From Verrucomicrobiota bacterium (GTDB lineage Bacteria > Verrucomicrobiota > Verrucomicrobiia > Chthoniobacterales > Chthoniobacteraceae): 64,000 bases of DNA. The notes under the pieces are model-generated. The model made no database searches, was not told the origin of the DNA, and saw nothing but the letters and a program-made list of their open reading frames with translations. Positions 26,188 through 34,786 of this stretch are shown piece after piece (the first letter of the stretch is position 1; each line of letters opens with the position of its first letter). The stretch spans positions 1 to 64,000 of the forward strand of contig JAPLTE010000123.1 of the NCBI GenBank assembly GCA_026398235.1, read 5' to 3'. A program made the position numbers and the translations under genes.

Positions 26188-27855
26188 TCAAGCACCCGGA
26201 GGGCAACCCTCGCGTTTGAACCCGGTATTATAAGTGCGGATGCCGCCGGTAAGATTGCGTGCCCGATACCCGTTTTGCAACAGGATGCGCGTGGCATAAT
26301 AGGCTCGCTGCCCCACCCCGCAGTAAACAGCGATTTCCCGCTCGCGCGGCAATTCCCCCATCCGGGTGCGCAACTCGTTGAGCGGAAGGTTGGACGCCCC
26401 GGGGATGTGCCCCTCTTCAAATTCGTCCGGGTCGCGCACATCCAGGAGGAATGCCCCGTCTGTGCCGAGTTGATTCCAGTCCGCGAGCGGATTGTCACCT
26501 CGCAGCGCATTGGCCGCGATCATGCCCGCAAAGTTCACCGGATCTTTGGCTCCTCCGAATTGCGGCGCATAGCAAAGCTCGGCCTCCTCCAAATCATACA
26601 CCGTTCCACCCAACTGCATGGCGGTGGCAATCACGTCGATGCGCCGGGCCACTTCGGCTTCCCCCACGGCTTGCGCACCGAGCAGGTGACCGTCGCTCTT
26701 TCGGAAAATCAGTTTCAGGTTGATCGACTTCGCGCCGGGATAGTAGCCGACGTGGTGGTTGGGGTGCAGGTAGATTTTTTCGTAATCCGTAATGCCCGCC
26801 CGCTGGAGCGCCTTTTCGCTCGCACCCGTGCTGGCGACTGCGAGGTCAAACACGCCACAAATAGCCGTGCCCTGAACCCCGCGAAAATGCGTGTCGCGCC
26901 CGTTGATGACGTCGGCGGCGATCCGCCCCTGGCGGTTGGCGGGACCGGCCAGCGGAATCAGCGTCTGTTGTCCCGTGACCAGATCGCGGGTTTCCACGGC
27001 ATCGCCCACAGCCCAGATGGCGGGATCGCTGGTGCGCATCTGATCATCCACACGAATCCCTCCACGCTCCCCCAAATCAAGCCCGGCCGCCTTTGCAAGC
27101 CCTGTTTCGGGACGCACCCCAATGGCAAGGATCACCAGATCGCCCGGATAGGACGCCCCCGCTTTGGTTTTAACCACAAGCTGCCCGGCTTGCGTTTCAA
27201 ATCCCGCAACTCCGTCGCCCAGCGCCATCGTGACGCCGTGCGCTTCCATCCGCTTTTGCACGGGTCGCGCCATCTCGGGATCGATGGGCGGCATCACCTG
27301 GTCGAGCATTTCCACAACCGTCACAGTGAGCCCCCTGTGAACCAGGTTTTCCGCCATCTCCAACCCGATAAACCCCGCGCCGACAATCACAGCGCTGCGG
27401 GCCTGTTTCGTATCGATCCAGGCGCGGATCTCGCGGCTGTCCGGGATCGTGCGCAGGACGAAAATCCCGGGCAGGTCGATCCCCGGCAAAGGCGGGCGCA
27501 CCGGAGCGGCGCCCGGTGAAAGGACGAGAGCGTCGTAGGGTTCGCGGTACAGACGCCCGGTGGCCAGTTCTTTGATTTCGATTTCGCGCTTCTCGCGATC
27601 AATGCCCACGGCCTCGTGCCGGGTGCGGACCTCGATCCGAAAGCGGTCCCGGAAAAGAGCCTCGCTGGCCAGCAGGAGCTTGGATTCGTCCTTGATGACG
27701 TCCCCCACATAATACGGCAGGCCGCAATTTGCAAAAGAGACATACGGACCGCGGTCGATGAGGAGAATCTCCGCGCTTTCATCCAGCCTCCGGCATCGCG
27801 TTGCACACGACGCCCCACCGGCCACTCCGCCCACGATCACGATTTTCTTGCTCAT
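26188..27855 (-). CDS. CoA-disulfide reductase-like flavoprotein with C-terminal rhodanese
   Basis: 555 residues. The N-terminal ~450 residues are an FAD/NAD(P) disulfide oxidoreductase: FAD motif IVIVGGVAGGASCATRCRRL, single active cysteine Cys44 in SFANCGLPYYVGD, NAD motif AVIVGAGFIGLEMAENL, and the IWAVGDAVE segment. The last ~100 residues are a rhodanese domain with active loop YCGVGQRAYY. This matches the CoADR-Rhd class, which reduces CoA disulfide/persulfide or polysulfide and handles sulfane sulfur. It lies 21 bases after the membrane rhodanese gene and 26 bases before znuA-like, in the same operon. Confidence 0.9.
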   Translation of the reverse strand: MSKKIVIVGGVAGGASCATRCRRLDESAEILLIDRGPYVSFANCGLPYYVGDVIKDESKLLLASEALFRDRFRIEVRTRHEAVGIDREKREIEIKELATGRLYREPYDALVLSPGAAPVRPPLPGIDLPGIFVLRTIPDSREIRAWIDTKQARSAVIVGAGFIGLEMAENLVHRGLTVTVVEMLDQVMPPIDPEMARPVQKRMEAHGVTMALGDGVAGFETQAGQLVVKTKAGASYPGDLVILAIGVRPETGLAKAAGLDLGERGGIRVDDQMRTSDPAIWAVGDAVETRDLVTGQQTLIPLAGPANRQGRIAADVINGRDTHFRGVQGTAICGVFDLAVASTGASEKALQRAGITDYEKIYLHPNHHVGYYPGAKSINLKLIFRKSDGHLLGAQAVGEAEVARRIDVIATAMQLGGTVYDLEEAELCYAPQFGGAKDPVNFAGMIAANALRGDNPLADWNQLGTDGAFLLDVRDPDEFEEGHIPGASNLPLNELRTRMGELPREREIAVYCGVGQRAYYATRILLQNGYRARNLTGGIRTYNTGFKREGCPPGA

Positions 27856-27876
27856 AAATTCTCAACTCATTTCGTT

Positions 27877-28440
27877 TCAGCAAGAGCAGCAGGTCCCCCC
27901 GCCGCAGCACTTCCCCTTCTGATTCCAAGGCATCAGCGCGATCAGGTTCCTCATGGGGCAAAACCCGGTGGCTCCCGCCATCATCAACCCTGCGCCGACC
28001 AAGCCGGAGAGCCAGATCCAGTTTGCATTCACAAAATGGGAAAGCAGCACCCCCGCAATGACAAGGGCCCCAACGGTCAATTGCAATTGGCGGTCCAGCG
28101 GAAGCACGGATTTTGCGCCCTGCTCCACCGGCAACCCGGCGTCCACCCATGCCTGTGTGCCGCCTTCCACCACGATGGTATCAGCGAACCCGGCTTCGGC
28201 AAATTTGGCCGCCGCTTTTTTGGCGCGGGTGCCCGCATGGCAAAGAATAAAGATCGGCGAATGCGCCGCTGCCTGGCGGGAAGCCAGAACGGCACCGCAG
28301 TCGAGGCCATCGAGTTGATGCAGGCGCGCCCCGGGGACGTGAACGCTTGCGTATTCCGCAGGAGTGCGGACATCAATGAGATCGACCGGCGCACCGGCGG
28401 CGAGAATTTTTTGCAGTTCTTGAATGGTTGCAGTTTTCAT
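27877..28440 (-). CDS. Rhodanese with DUF2892 membrane domain and Cys-rich tail
   Basis: 187 residues. Residues 1-105 form a rhodanese domain (VDLIDVRTPAEYASVHVPGARL; active Cys67 in FILCHAGTRAKKAA). Residues ~115-175 are a two-helix DUF2892 membrane segment (LQLTVGALVIAGVLLSHF, WIWLSGLVGAGLMMAGATGFCPM), as in E. coli YgaP. The extreme C-terminus is cysteine-rich (KCCGGGTCCSC), a possible metal or persulfide binding site. It would carry persulfide at the membrane. Second gene of the operon, 18 bases after the ArsR regulator. Confidence 0.88.
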   Translation of the reverse strand: MKTATIQELQKILAAGAPVDLIDVRTPAEYASVHVPGARLHQLDGLDCGAVLASRQAAAHSPIFILCHAGTRAKKAAAKFAEAGFADTIVVEGGTQAWVDAGLPVEQGAKSVLPLDRQLQLTVGALVIAGVLLSHFVNANWIWLSGLVGAGLMMAGATGFCPMRNLIALMPWNQKGKCCGGGTCCSC

Positions 28441-28458
28441 ATTTTAGGATGGAAAAAA

Positions 28459-28794
28459 TTAACGGTTGCTTTCACGCGCGGCGCGGAGTTCTTCAAGACA
28501 CGCAAAAACCTTGGTGACGCAAGGGGCGGCGAGCCGGTAAAAGACCTGCTGCCCCCGGCGTTCATCGGCAACGATTCCCACATTGCGCAGCACGGCGAGA
28601 TGGTTGGAAACCGTGGAAATATCGCATCCGATCAATTCCGTGAGATGGGCCACGCATTGCTCGCCGTGCGCAAGGGCATCGACGATCAGCAACCGGCTGG
28701 AATGGCCCAATGCTTTAAAAACATCAGCCCCCGAGCGGTATTCCTTGGTGACGCGCGGAACAAAAACAGGCGTTTTGGCGGATAATGAAGGCAC
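28459..28794 (-). CDS. ArsR/SmtB family transcriptional regulator
   Basis: About 111 residues with a winged helix (VFKALGHSSRLLIVDALAHGEQCVAHLTELIGCDISTVSNHLAVLRNVGIVADERRGQQVFYRL). Arsenic sensors carry CVC at the start of the recognition region; here it reads CVAH, so a plain arsenite site is incomplete. Other cysteines (in LIGCDIS, APCVTK, VFACLEE) could sense thiols, persulfides or metals. I prefer GTG 28794; a TTG at 28803 is in frame but overlaps a palindrome that looks like its operator. It heads a six-gene operon of rhodanese, CoADR and metal importer genes, which it probably represses. Confidence 0.88.
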   Translation of the reverse strand: MPSLSAKTPVFVPRVTKEYRSGADVFKALGHSSRLLIVDALAHGEQCVAHLTELIGCDISTVSNHLAVLRNVGIVADERRGQQVFYRLAAPCVTKVFACLEELRAARESNR

Positions 28795-28795
28795 G

Positions 28796-28812
28796 TTTGG
28801 CAAAATGCCAAA
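28796..28812. promoter_or_regulatory. Candidate ArsR operator, palindrome TTTGGCA-AAA-TGCCAAA
   Basis: A perfect 17-bp palindrome (7-bp arms, 3-base centre) lies directly at the start of the ArsR gene, facing AT-rich promoter-like sequence. The position fits autorepression of the operon by the ArsR protein. Binding is inferred. Confidence 0.5.
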
Positions 28813-28984
28813 ATATCAAAATAAAGCAAGCAAATTCTGTAAACGCGCAAGATAGGTGCGCTCCTCCTCCTCCCGATTGAGGATTGGGAGTTCAAAGCCC
28901 CCGCTCGGGAGCACCGCCCGCCCGCTTTCAAACGGGCAAGCCTCTCCGCTGGCAAATCCAGCCGCTTTGCGCTAAAGATGCGCC

Positions 28985-30295
28985 ATGTTCGACTCGATTG
29001 CTGTCTTTGTCGCGGGGCTTTGTGCCGGGGGCATCGTCATCTGGCTTTTGGCGCAATCCCGTTCCGCCCTGCAACTGGCCAGGGTGGCGGCGCTGGAAAC
29101 GGAGTTGGCATTCGAACGCAAGGCGACCCAGGAAAAACGCGCGTTGCTCGACGACGCCCAAAGTAGGCTTTCGGAAGCCTTCCAGGCGCTTTCCGCCGAG
29201 GCATTGCGGCGCAACAACAGTTCTTTTCTCGAGTTGGCAAACCTCTCGCTCCAACGTTTCCAGGACTCGGCCAAGGGCGATTTGGAAAAGCGTCAAACCG
29301 CCATCACCGAACTCGTCAAACCGGTCCGCGAATCACTGGATAAAGTGGATGCGAAAATTCAGGAAATCGAAAAAACGCGCGCGGGAGCCTACGAGGCGCT
29401 CACCACGCAAGTGCGTGCCATGATGGAGGCACAGGGCCAACTCCGCGCGGAGACAAACCACCTCGCCACCGCCCTGCGCTCGCCCGTGGTCCGCGGACGC
29501 TGGGGCGAAGTGCAACTGCGCCGCGTGGTGGAATTGGCCGGGATGCTGGCGCATTGTGATTTTGTCGAGCAATCCTCAGTCACCACGGAAACCGGGCGGC
29601 AACGGCCCGATGTATTGGTGCGACTTCCCGGCGGCAGGCAGATCGTCGTGGACGCCAAAGCGCCGCTTGCCGCGTATTTGGAGGCATTGGAGGCGCGGGA
29701 CGAGGAAACGCGGTTGCGCAAATTCGCAGCGCACGCCGGGCACCTCCGGGCGCACATTGAAGCGCTTAGCAAAAAAGCCTACTGGGAACAGTTCGCGCAA
29801 GCGCCGGAATTCGTCGTGCTCTTCCTCCCCGGCGAGAGCTTCTTCAGCGCGGCCTTGGAGCACGACCCGGCGCTGATCGAATACGGCACCGAGCGACGGG
29901 TGATCCTCGCCACGCCGACCACCCTCATCTCGCTGCTCAAGGCGGTCTTCTACGGCTGGCGCCAGGAGCGCCTTGCGGAAAATGCCGATGAGATTTCCCG
30001 CCTCGGCCGCGAACTTTACAAACGGCTTGCCGACATGAGCGGCCACATGGAACGCATGGGGCGCAGCCTCAACAGCGCCGTGGAACATTTCAACAAACTT
30101 GCCGCCACAACCGAAAGCCGCGTGCTCGTCACCGCGCGTAAATTCCGGGAACTCGAACCAGCTCAGCCGGGAGAGGAGTTGGATTCCATGACGCAAGTGG
30201 AAACCGTCGCGCGCCAACTGCAAGCGCCGGAACTGGCTCCCTCTCCCGTCAGAGAACACGCAGCCACGAATGCAAATGTGCGAAAAAATGACTGA
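28985..30295 (+). CDS. rmuC: RmuC family DNA recombination protein
   Basis: 436 residues. An N-terminal membrane anchor (IAVFVAGLCAGGIVIWLLAQS) is followed by a coiled coil (residues ~35-190) and the RmuC nuclease-like domain (SPVVRGRWGEVQLRRVVELAGML, RPDVLVRLPGGRQIVVDAKAPLAAYLEAL, FVVLFLPGESFFSAALEHDPALIEYG, VILATPTTLISLLKAVFYGW). The family limits inversions at short inverted repeats. It is divergent from the ArsR operon and convergent with the AAA/TOPRIM pair. Confidence 0.92.
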   Translation: MFDSIAVFVAGLCAGGIVIWLLAQSRSALQLARVAALETELAFERKATQEKRALLDDAQSRLSEAFQALSAEALRRNNSSFLELANLSLQRFQDSAKGDLEKRQTAITELVKPVRESLDKVDAKIQEIEKTRAGAYEALTTQVRAMMEAQGQLRAETNHLATALRSPVVRGRWGEVQLRRVVELAGMLAHCDFVEQSSVTTETGRQRPDVLVRLPGGRQIVVDAKAPLAAYLEALEARDEETRLRKFAAHAGHLRAHIEALSKKAYWEQFAQAPEFVVLFLPGESFFSAALEHDPALIEYGTERRVILATPTTLISLLKAVFYGWRQERLAENADEISRLGRELYKRLADMSGHMERMGRSLNSAVEHFNKLAATTESRVLVTARKFRELEPAQPGEELDSMTQVETVARQLQAPELAPSPVREHAATNANVRKND

Positions 30296-30349
30296 GGTAT
30301 TTTTGGCTCACCTGGCGAACTGCAAACACCCAAACTACGCTGAGCGCTA

Positions 30350-30970
30350 TTAAAAAACTGAAAGAAACGCTCGAAGTTCCGCAAATTCGGTGTGTTCCAG
30401 ATCGAACACATTCGTTCGAGCACCGGGACCAAGCCGAGGATCATCGTCATTGCGAATGGCAAGAAGCGCTCCGATCAAACCCTTCTCCCGGCTTTTCGCC
30501 TCGAATCCAGCGGCTCTCATACTGGACGCATAGGTATCGATGTGTCCCTTGGCCGCATCATTTGCGCGATCGGCTGACCAAGCGCGCCACACCAAGGTTT
30601 CAATCTCACCTTTGTTTGCAGGATCAGGCGCAATAAAGATACCGATTCGCGGATTGCCATCGGTCCACGTTCCCGCATTAGGAACCTTCTGATTCGCTGC
30701 CTTAGCTATGGCTGCCTGAATGCTTGAGAAAGTACCGTCAGGATTTTCATCGGCATCTACAACGACCCCGATATGTGTTTTCTCCGCAAGCAATTGAGGC
30801 GTGATGAACACCTCAAGCTGAGCGCAAAGATCGGTTTTGCCATTAAATTTTTGAATAAAGACGGCCTTGTGTTTACCGAGGGACTCCAGCATCTCTGCGT
30901 AAAACAATAAGTCCCCGTAGCCCTCAACGATCAATACACGATCAAAGTCTTTTAGTTTGGGCTTTTCCAT
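30350..30970 (-). CDS. TOPRIM-like (DUF3226-type) protein, partner of AAA ATPase
   Basis: 206 residues. The N-terminal half has TOPRIM signatures: Glu16 in VLIVEGYGDLLFY and Asp72-x-Asp74 in GVVVDADENPDG, the metal-binding residues of primases, topoisomerases and OLD nucleases. The arrangement fits DUF3226, which is often beside an AAA ATPase. It starts 12 bases after the ATPase stop and so follows it in one operon. It is more AT-rich than rmuC and yebC. By analogy with OLD and PARIS systems it is the likely effector (nuclease), with the ATPase as sensor. Function is inferred. Confidence 0.72.
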   Translation of the reverse strand: MEKPKLKDFDRVLIVEGYGDLLFYAEMLESLGKHKAVFIQKFNGKTDLCAQLEVFITPQLLAEKTHIGVVVDADENPDGTFSSIQAAIAKAANQKVPNAGTWTDGNPRIGIFIAPDPANKGEIETLVWRAWSADRANDAAKGHIDTYASSMRAAGFEAKSREKGLIGALLAIRNDDDPRLGPGARTNVFDLEHTEFAELRAFLSVF

Positions 30971-30982
30971 ACCATAAACTTA

Positions 30983-31954
30983 TCAGCGCAGATCAATCTC
31001 CCCCGCCATCGCCGCCTCAATGTGTTTTTTGTCCAAAACGCGACCCTGAACGCCGTCCTCTAGACGAAATAGTTGGACGATGCTGAAATCATACGCCGGC
31101 CGTTTCGAAAATGCCTCATTCGCCGCTTCAATACACTCCTGGCTATGGGTAGTTGCAAATACCTGAATACCGAGAGTTTCTGCAGCAGCCGCTATTCCAG
31201 TCCAAACTTGCTCCAGCATAGAGTGATGAATCCCGTTTTCGATTTCGTCGATGATGCAGATGATTGCTTCGCCAGAAAGAATTTCCGAAAAAATGGTCAG
31301 CAAACGATGAAGACCCTGGCCTACTTGGGACATCGGCACCATTTCGGAAAGGCCAAAGTCGAACATGATTTGATGATAATTGTTATCGAATGGAATCACA
31401 CGCACTTTGAGAATACGCTCATCAATGATGTGGAAAAGCTGGTCCAACTTTTCTTCTCCATCACGCCGCCTAACTGCCTTGGCAAAAACTTTGACGATCT
31501 CTTCTTGCGGGCGAGGTAATACGGAAACAACCCGAATCGGAAATTTCGGTATTCCTTGTTCTTGCGAAGCAAGCGCCATCAGAGAACCTTGATTCCACAG
31601 ATTGGTTTTACCCGGAGGCGTCAAAAATCCACCATTCGCATTCCTCTCGCAAAACGAAATAGTGTAAGATTTTTCATTGATCTTCGATTTCAACACAACT
31701 TCTGCGATAGACGCTCCATTACGAACCAACCAAGGAAAATAATCCCTGGTTACATTCCCGCCTGATGAGAACGGACGGAACATCCCCGGCAATTGATCAG
31801 ACAGCCTTTCTGGGTTGGCTAAAATCGCCAATCCCTCCAGAAAAGAAGTCTTACCCGCATTATTCCGCCCGACCACCAAATTGACACGCTGCAGTCCTTC
31901 CAATTTGAGGGATTGGAAGCCGCGAAAGTTTGTGAATTCAAGCGAGGTGAACAT
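30983..31954 (-). CDS. AAA_15/OLD-type ABC-class ATPase
   Basis: 323 residues. N-terminal FTNFRGFQSLKLEG, Walker A VGRNNAGKTSF (residues 29-36), signature-like VPMSQVGQGLHRLL (~206-219), Walker B IICIIDEIENGIHH (Asp236-Glu237), and switch His270 in VFATTHSQECIEA. It is a small SMC/RecF-like ATPase without its own nuclease domain. The adjacent TOPRIM gene supplies what is fused in OLD proteins. The pair recalls the AriA/AriB (PARIS) layout. AT-rich relative to the flanks. Start ATG 31954; no clear ribosome binding site. Confidence 0.82.
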   Translation of the reverse strand: MFTSLEFTNFRGFQSLKLEGLQRVNLVVGRNNAGKTSFLEGLAILANPERLSDQLPGMFRPFSSGGNVTRDYFPWLVRNGASIAEVVLKSKINEKSYTISFCERNANGGFLTPPGKTNLWNQGSLMALASQEQGIPKFPIRVVSVLPRPQEEIVKVFAKAVRRRDGEEKLDQLFHIIDERILKVRVIPFDNNYHQIMFDFGLSEMVPMSQVGQGLHRLLTIFSEILSGEAIICIIDEIENGIHHSMLEQVWTGIAAAAETLGIQVFATTHSQECIEAANEAFSKRPAYDFSIVQLFRLEDGVQGRVLDKKHIEAAMAGEIDLR

Positions 31955-32020
31955 AGCCAGAGACCAATTTAATACATTAAGTTACAAACACCTGCAAAAA
32001 ACGAGCAAAAATTCCGCCTC

Positions 32021-32749
32021 CTACTTCATTGCCGCCCAGACGCGGTGCACATCATCGTGCTCATCCAGCGCGTTGAGGAAATCGCCCACTTCCATCTGCT
32101 GCTCTTCACTGAGCGCGGGAAAATTCTTGGCGATGTAACCCAGCTCGCTCGTCACCACCGTCCAGCCGTTCTGTGAAAGCCATTGGGAAACCGCGTGAAC
32201 CGCCGTCCGGTCCACGATAAAGCGCGCCCCGGTGGCGTCCGCCGGAATATCGTCGTTCTGCGCGTGCGCGAGCGGTTCGACCTCGTTGGCTCCCGCCTCG
32301 ATGGCCGCTTCTTCAATATCGGTCGTGCCGGGGCGGTGGGCTTCCACAAGCCCCACATGCTCAAAGAGAAATTTGTTGCTGCCGGGGGCCCCAAGCTGGC
32401 CCTTTTTGAAAAGCATCCGCACTTCAGGCGCGGTGCGGTTGTTGTTGTCGGTAAGCACCTCGACAATGAGCGGCACCTTGTGCGGCGCATACCCTTCATA
32501 CACCACGTGCTCCATCACGAGCTTTTCGCCGCCAATGCCGGCCCCTTTCTTGATCGCCCGCTCAATGGCATCCCGCGTCACGCTCTCGCGGCGCGCTTTT
32601 GCCACGGCGGCAAAAAGCCGGGCATTCCCGTCCGGGTCTGGCCCGCCCAGCTTGGCCGCGACCATAATTTCCTTGAGTAGTTTGCCGTTGGCCTGCCCTT
32701 TTTTCAGCGAAGCGACGGCGCGTTTGGCATGTAACCATTGGCGTCCCAT
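32021..32749 (-). CDS. YebC/PmpR family protein
   Basis: 242 residues from ATG 32749 (MGRQWLHAKRAVASLKKGQANGKLLKEI). Family features: KLLKEIMVAAKLGGPDPDGNARL, SVTRDAIERAIKKGAGI, YEGYAPHKVPLIVEVLTDNNNRTAPEVR, and FNALDEHDDVHRVWAA at the end. Long described as transcription regulators, YebC proteins have also been linked to ribosome rescue at difficult proline motifs. The frame is open further upstream (to 32854) but without family similarity. It is a single gene upstream of the AAA ATPase, 66 bases between them. Confidence 0.92.
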   Translation of the reverse strand: MGRQWLHAKRAVASLKKGQANGKLLKEIMVAAKLGGPDPDGNARLFAAVAKARRESVTRDAIERAIKKGAGIGGEKLVMEHVVYEGYAPHKVPLIVEVLTDNNNRTAPEVRMLFKKGQLGAPGSNKFLFEHVGLVEAHRPGTTDIEEAAIEAGANEVEPLAHAQNDDIPADATGARFIVDRTAVHAVSQWLSQNGWTVVTSELGYIAKNFPALSEEQQMEVGDFLNALDEHDDVHRVWAAMK

Positions 32750-32936
32750 AAGTCGGTAAGATTTACCCGCAAAACGAAACGGTTTCAAATTGAAAACACC
32801 GTCTCGCTCCGGTTTCTGCCCCGCAGTGCTTTTTTGCCCGGCCCGCTTCCGCATATTTCACTTGCATCGGTGCAGGAAAAATATTACTTCGACTTGCGAA
32901 CTATACGGCCCCACACTATTCGTGCCACGAATCGAC

Positions 32937-33422
32937 ATGGAACAAACTCACGATAAGAACCCCCAGCCTGCGCTCGAGTGCGCGGTGGAATTTTTGGAAG
33001 TGCTCCCGCTCCTGATGGGATCGCTCCAGTGCGAGTTGCGCCATGATCCCGCCACCACGCTGACGATGGTGCAGTTCCGCACCCTTGCGTTTCTCAGCCG
33101 CCGGGGCATCGCCTCGGTTTCTGAAATCGCCGATTTTCTTGGCCTGGGGCTGCCAGCCACCTCGAAAATCATCGACGGCCTGGTCTGCTCCAAAGCCATC
33201 AGCCGCCGGGGCGACCCTGTGGACCGTCGGCGGGTATTGCTGGAAATCAGCCATTCTGGTCGCAGCGAACTGCTCGCCACACGTGCGATCACCCACAATC
33301 ATCTCGCCGAACTGCTCTCCCCCCTTTCCGAAATTGATCGGACGCGCTTACTCGAAGCCCTCCGCACGCTGCGTCCCATCTTCGCGAAATTTAATCCCGG
33401 AGAATGTCCCTCTGCCTCATGA
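32937..33422 (+). CDS. MarR family transcriptional regulator
   Basis: 161 residues from ATG 32937. The winged-helix region TLTMVQFRTLAFLSRRGIASVSEIADFLGLGLPATSKIIDGLVCSKAISRRGDPVDRRRVLLEISHSGRSEL is typical MarR, with the DxRxx wing. It heads an efflux operon: its stop overlaps the tolC-like start (ATGA 33419-33422), so it very likely controls the pump. A short TTCG-N5-CGAA repeat at 32888-32900 lies in the upstream region and could be part of its site. Confidence 0.87.
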   Translation: MEQTHDKNPQPALECAVEFLEVLPLLMGSLQCELRHDPATTLTMVQFRTLAFLSRRGIASVSEIADFLGLGLPATSKIIDGLVCSKAISRRGDPVDRRRVLLEISHSGRSELLATRAITHNHLAELLSPLSEIDRTRLLEALRTLRPIFAKFNPGECPSAS

Positions 33423-34771
33423 AAATGCATCGTCTTATCACCCTCGCGCTGCTCGTATGCGCCTCTGCATCCGCCGTCCAACTCACCGACCATAAGGAGT
33501 CGAAAAACCGCGTCATCACGCTGGAGGAGGCGTATGATATGACCCTGGCGAGCGATCAAACCATCCGGATCGCTTTTTACGAAATCCGCAAGGCAAACCT
33601 CCTGCCTTGGAGCGCCTTGACCCGACTCGGCCCGCAACTGATCGGCAACGCAAGTTATACGGGCAACCACAGCAGCTCGCATAATGACGCCCTCGTCGAA
33701 ACTTCCGCGACGCCGGGTTTCATCAAAACCGCCATCGACACGCAATTCAGCGGTTTCACCTATACCCAGCCGATTTTTGATCCGACTGTTTTTCCCGCCT
33801 ACCGGTATGGGAAACTCTCGGCGAAAGCGGCGCGACTCCAATACCAGTTCACGGTGCGCGAGACGCTCTTTGGGGTTGCGCAGGCTTATTACAACGTGCT
33901 CAAGCAGCAGAAGCTCGTGGATGTCAACCAGCAGACGGTGGACCTCGCCAGTGAGCAACTCATCACCGCGCAGGCCCGCTTCGACGCAGGTGCCGTGGCC
34001 CGCATCGACGTGCTGCGGGCGCGCTCCACGGTCGAGGGAGCCCGCAATACGCTCATCCAGTCCCAAGGCACGCTCGACACCGCGCGCGACACTTTAAGCA
34101 ACATCCTGAACCTTGGGGGCAAAACAAATTTCACCCTCGCCGAACCGCCGGTGGAATCCGACCCGGGCACCCCTTTTGAGGCTTCCCTCAAGAACGCTTA
34201 CGATTGCCGGGAAGATTACAAGGTAAGCGCCATCGGCGTGGATCAAAAAGTGGCGTTGCGCGGAGAAGTGATCGCGGATTACGGCCCGAAAGTCGTTGCA
34301 CAGGCCACCACCCAATGGAGCCGCACCAGCGGCGACAACGAGGGGCGCAATCACAACCAAGCCGCCGCCATCTCCGTCCAGATGCCGTTCCTCACCGGAG
34401 GCCAGCGCGAGATTGATTTGATTACGGCAAACCAAAACATTTCCCAATCCCGGTTGAACCTGGAGAAGACGGCAAAGTCGATCGAATCCGAAGTCAAAGT
34501 CGCCTGGGTCAGCGTCCAGACCGGCCGGGAAGCCCTCAAGGCGCTCACCGCCGAAGTGGAAGCTGCGACGCAAAACTACACCGATCTCCAGGCCCAATAT
34601 CAAGCGGGCGCGTCCACCAGCCTCGATGCCCAGACCGCCTTGCGCGATCTCAACAATTCGCGCACCTTGCTAACCAACCAAATCTACAATTACCAGATCG
34701 CCCTGCGCGACCTGCAACGTGCCGAAGCGGCTTTTCAACAGCCCCGGGTTGAAAAATCGAAAGTGCAATAG
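33419..34771 (+). CDS. TolC family outer membrane efflux protein
   Basis: 450 residues with a signal peptide (MHRLITLALLVCASASA). Two OEP repeats: ITLEEAYDMTLASDQTIRIAFYEIRKA at the start, QAYYNVLKQQKLVDVNQQTVDLASEQLITAQARFDAGAVARIDVLRARSTVEGARNTL in the first half, and the matching AEVEAATQNYTDLQAQYQAGASTSLDAQTALRDL in the second. It forms the exit duct for the tripartite pump encoded downstream. The start at 33419 (ATGA overlap) is preferred to ATG 33404. Confidence 0.88.
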   Translation: MKMHRLITLALLVCASASAVQLTDHKESKNRVITLEEAYDMTLASDQTIRIAFYEIRKANLLPWSALTRLGPQLIGNASYTGNHSSSHNDALVETSATPGFIKTAIDTQFSGFTYTQPIFDPTVFPAYRYGKLSAKAARLQYQFTVRETLFGVAQAYYNVLKQQKLVDVNQQTVDLASEQLITAQARFDAGAVARIDVLRARSTVEGARNTLIQSQGTLDTARDTLSNILNLGGKTNFTLAEPPVESDPGTPFEASLKNAYDCREDYKVSAIGVDQKVALRGEVIADYGPKVVAQATTQWSRTSGDNEGRNHNQAAAISVQMPFLTGGQREIDLITANQNISQSRLNLEKTAKSIESEVKVAWVSVQTGREALKALTAEVEAATQNYTDLQAQYQAGASTSLDAQTALRDLNNSRTLLTNQIYNYQIALRDLQRAEAAFQQPRVEKSKVQ

Positions 34772-34786
34772 TCCTTTCTCACGAAA

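Noticed and set aside
26275-27519. 414-codon open frame on the plus strand opposite the CoADR-rhodanese gene
   Set aside because: Shadow of a well-supported gene.
28913-28950. tRNA-like fold before rmuC
   Set aside because: A short GCCCG/CGGGC stem is present, but no cloverleaf or T-arm consensus.
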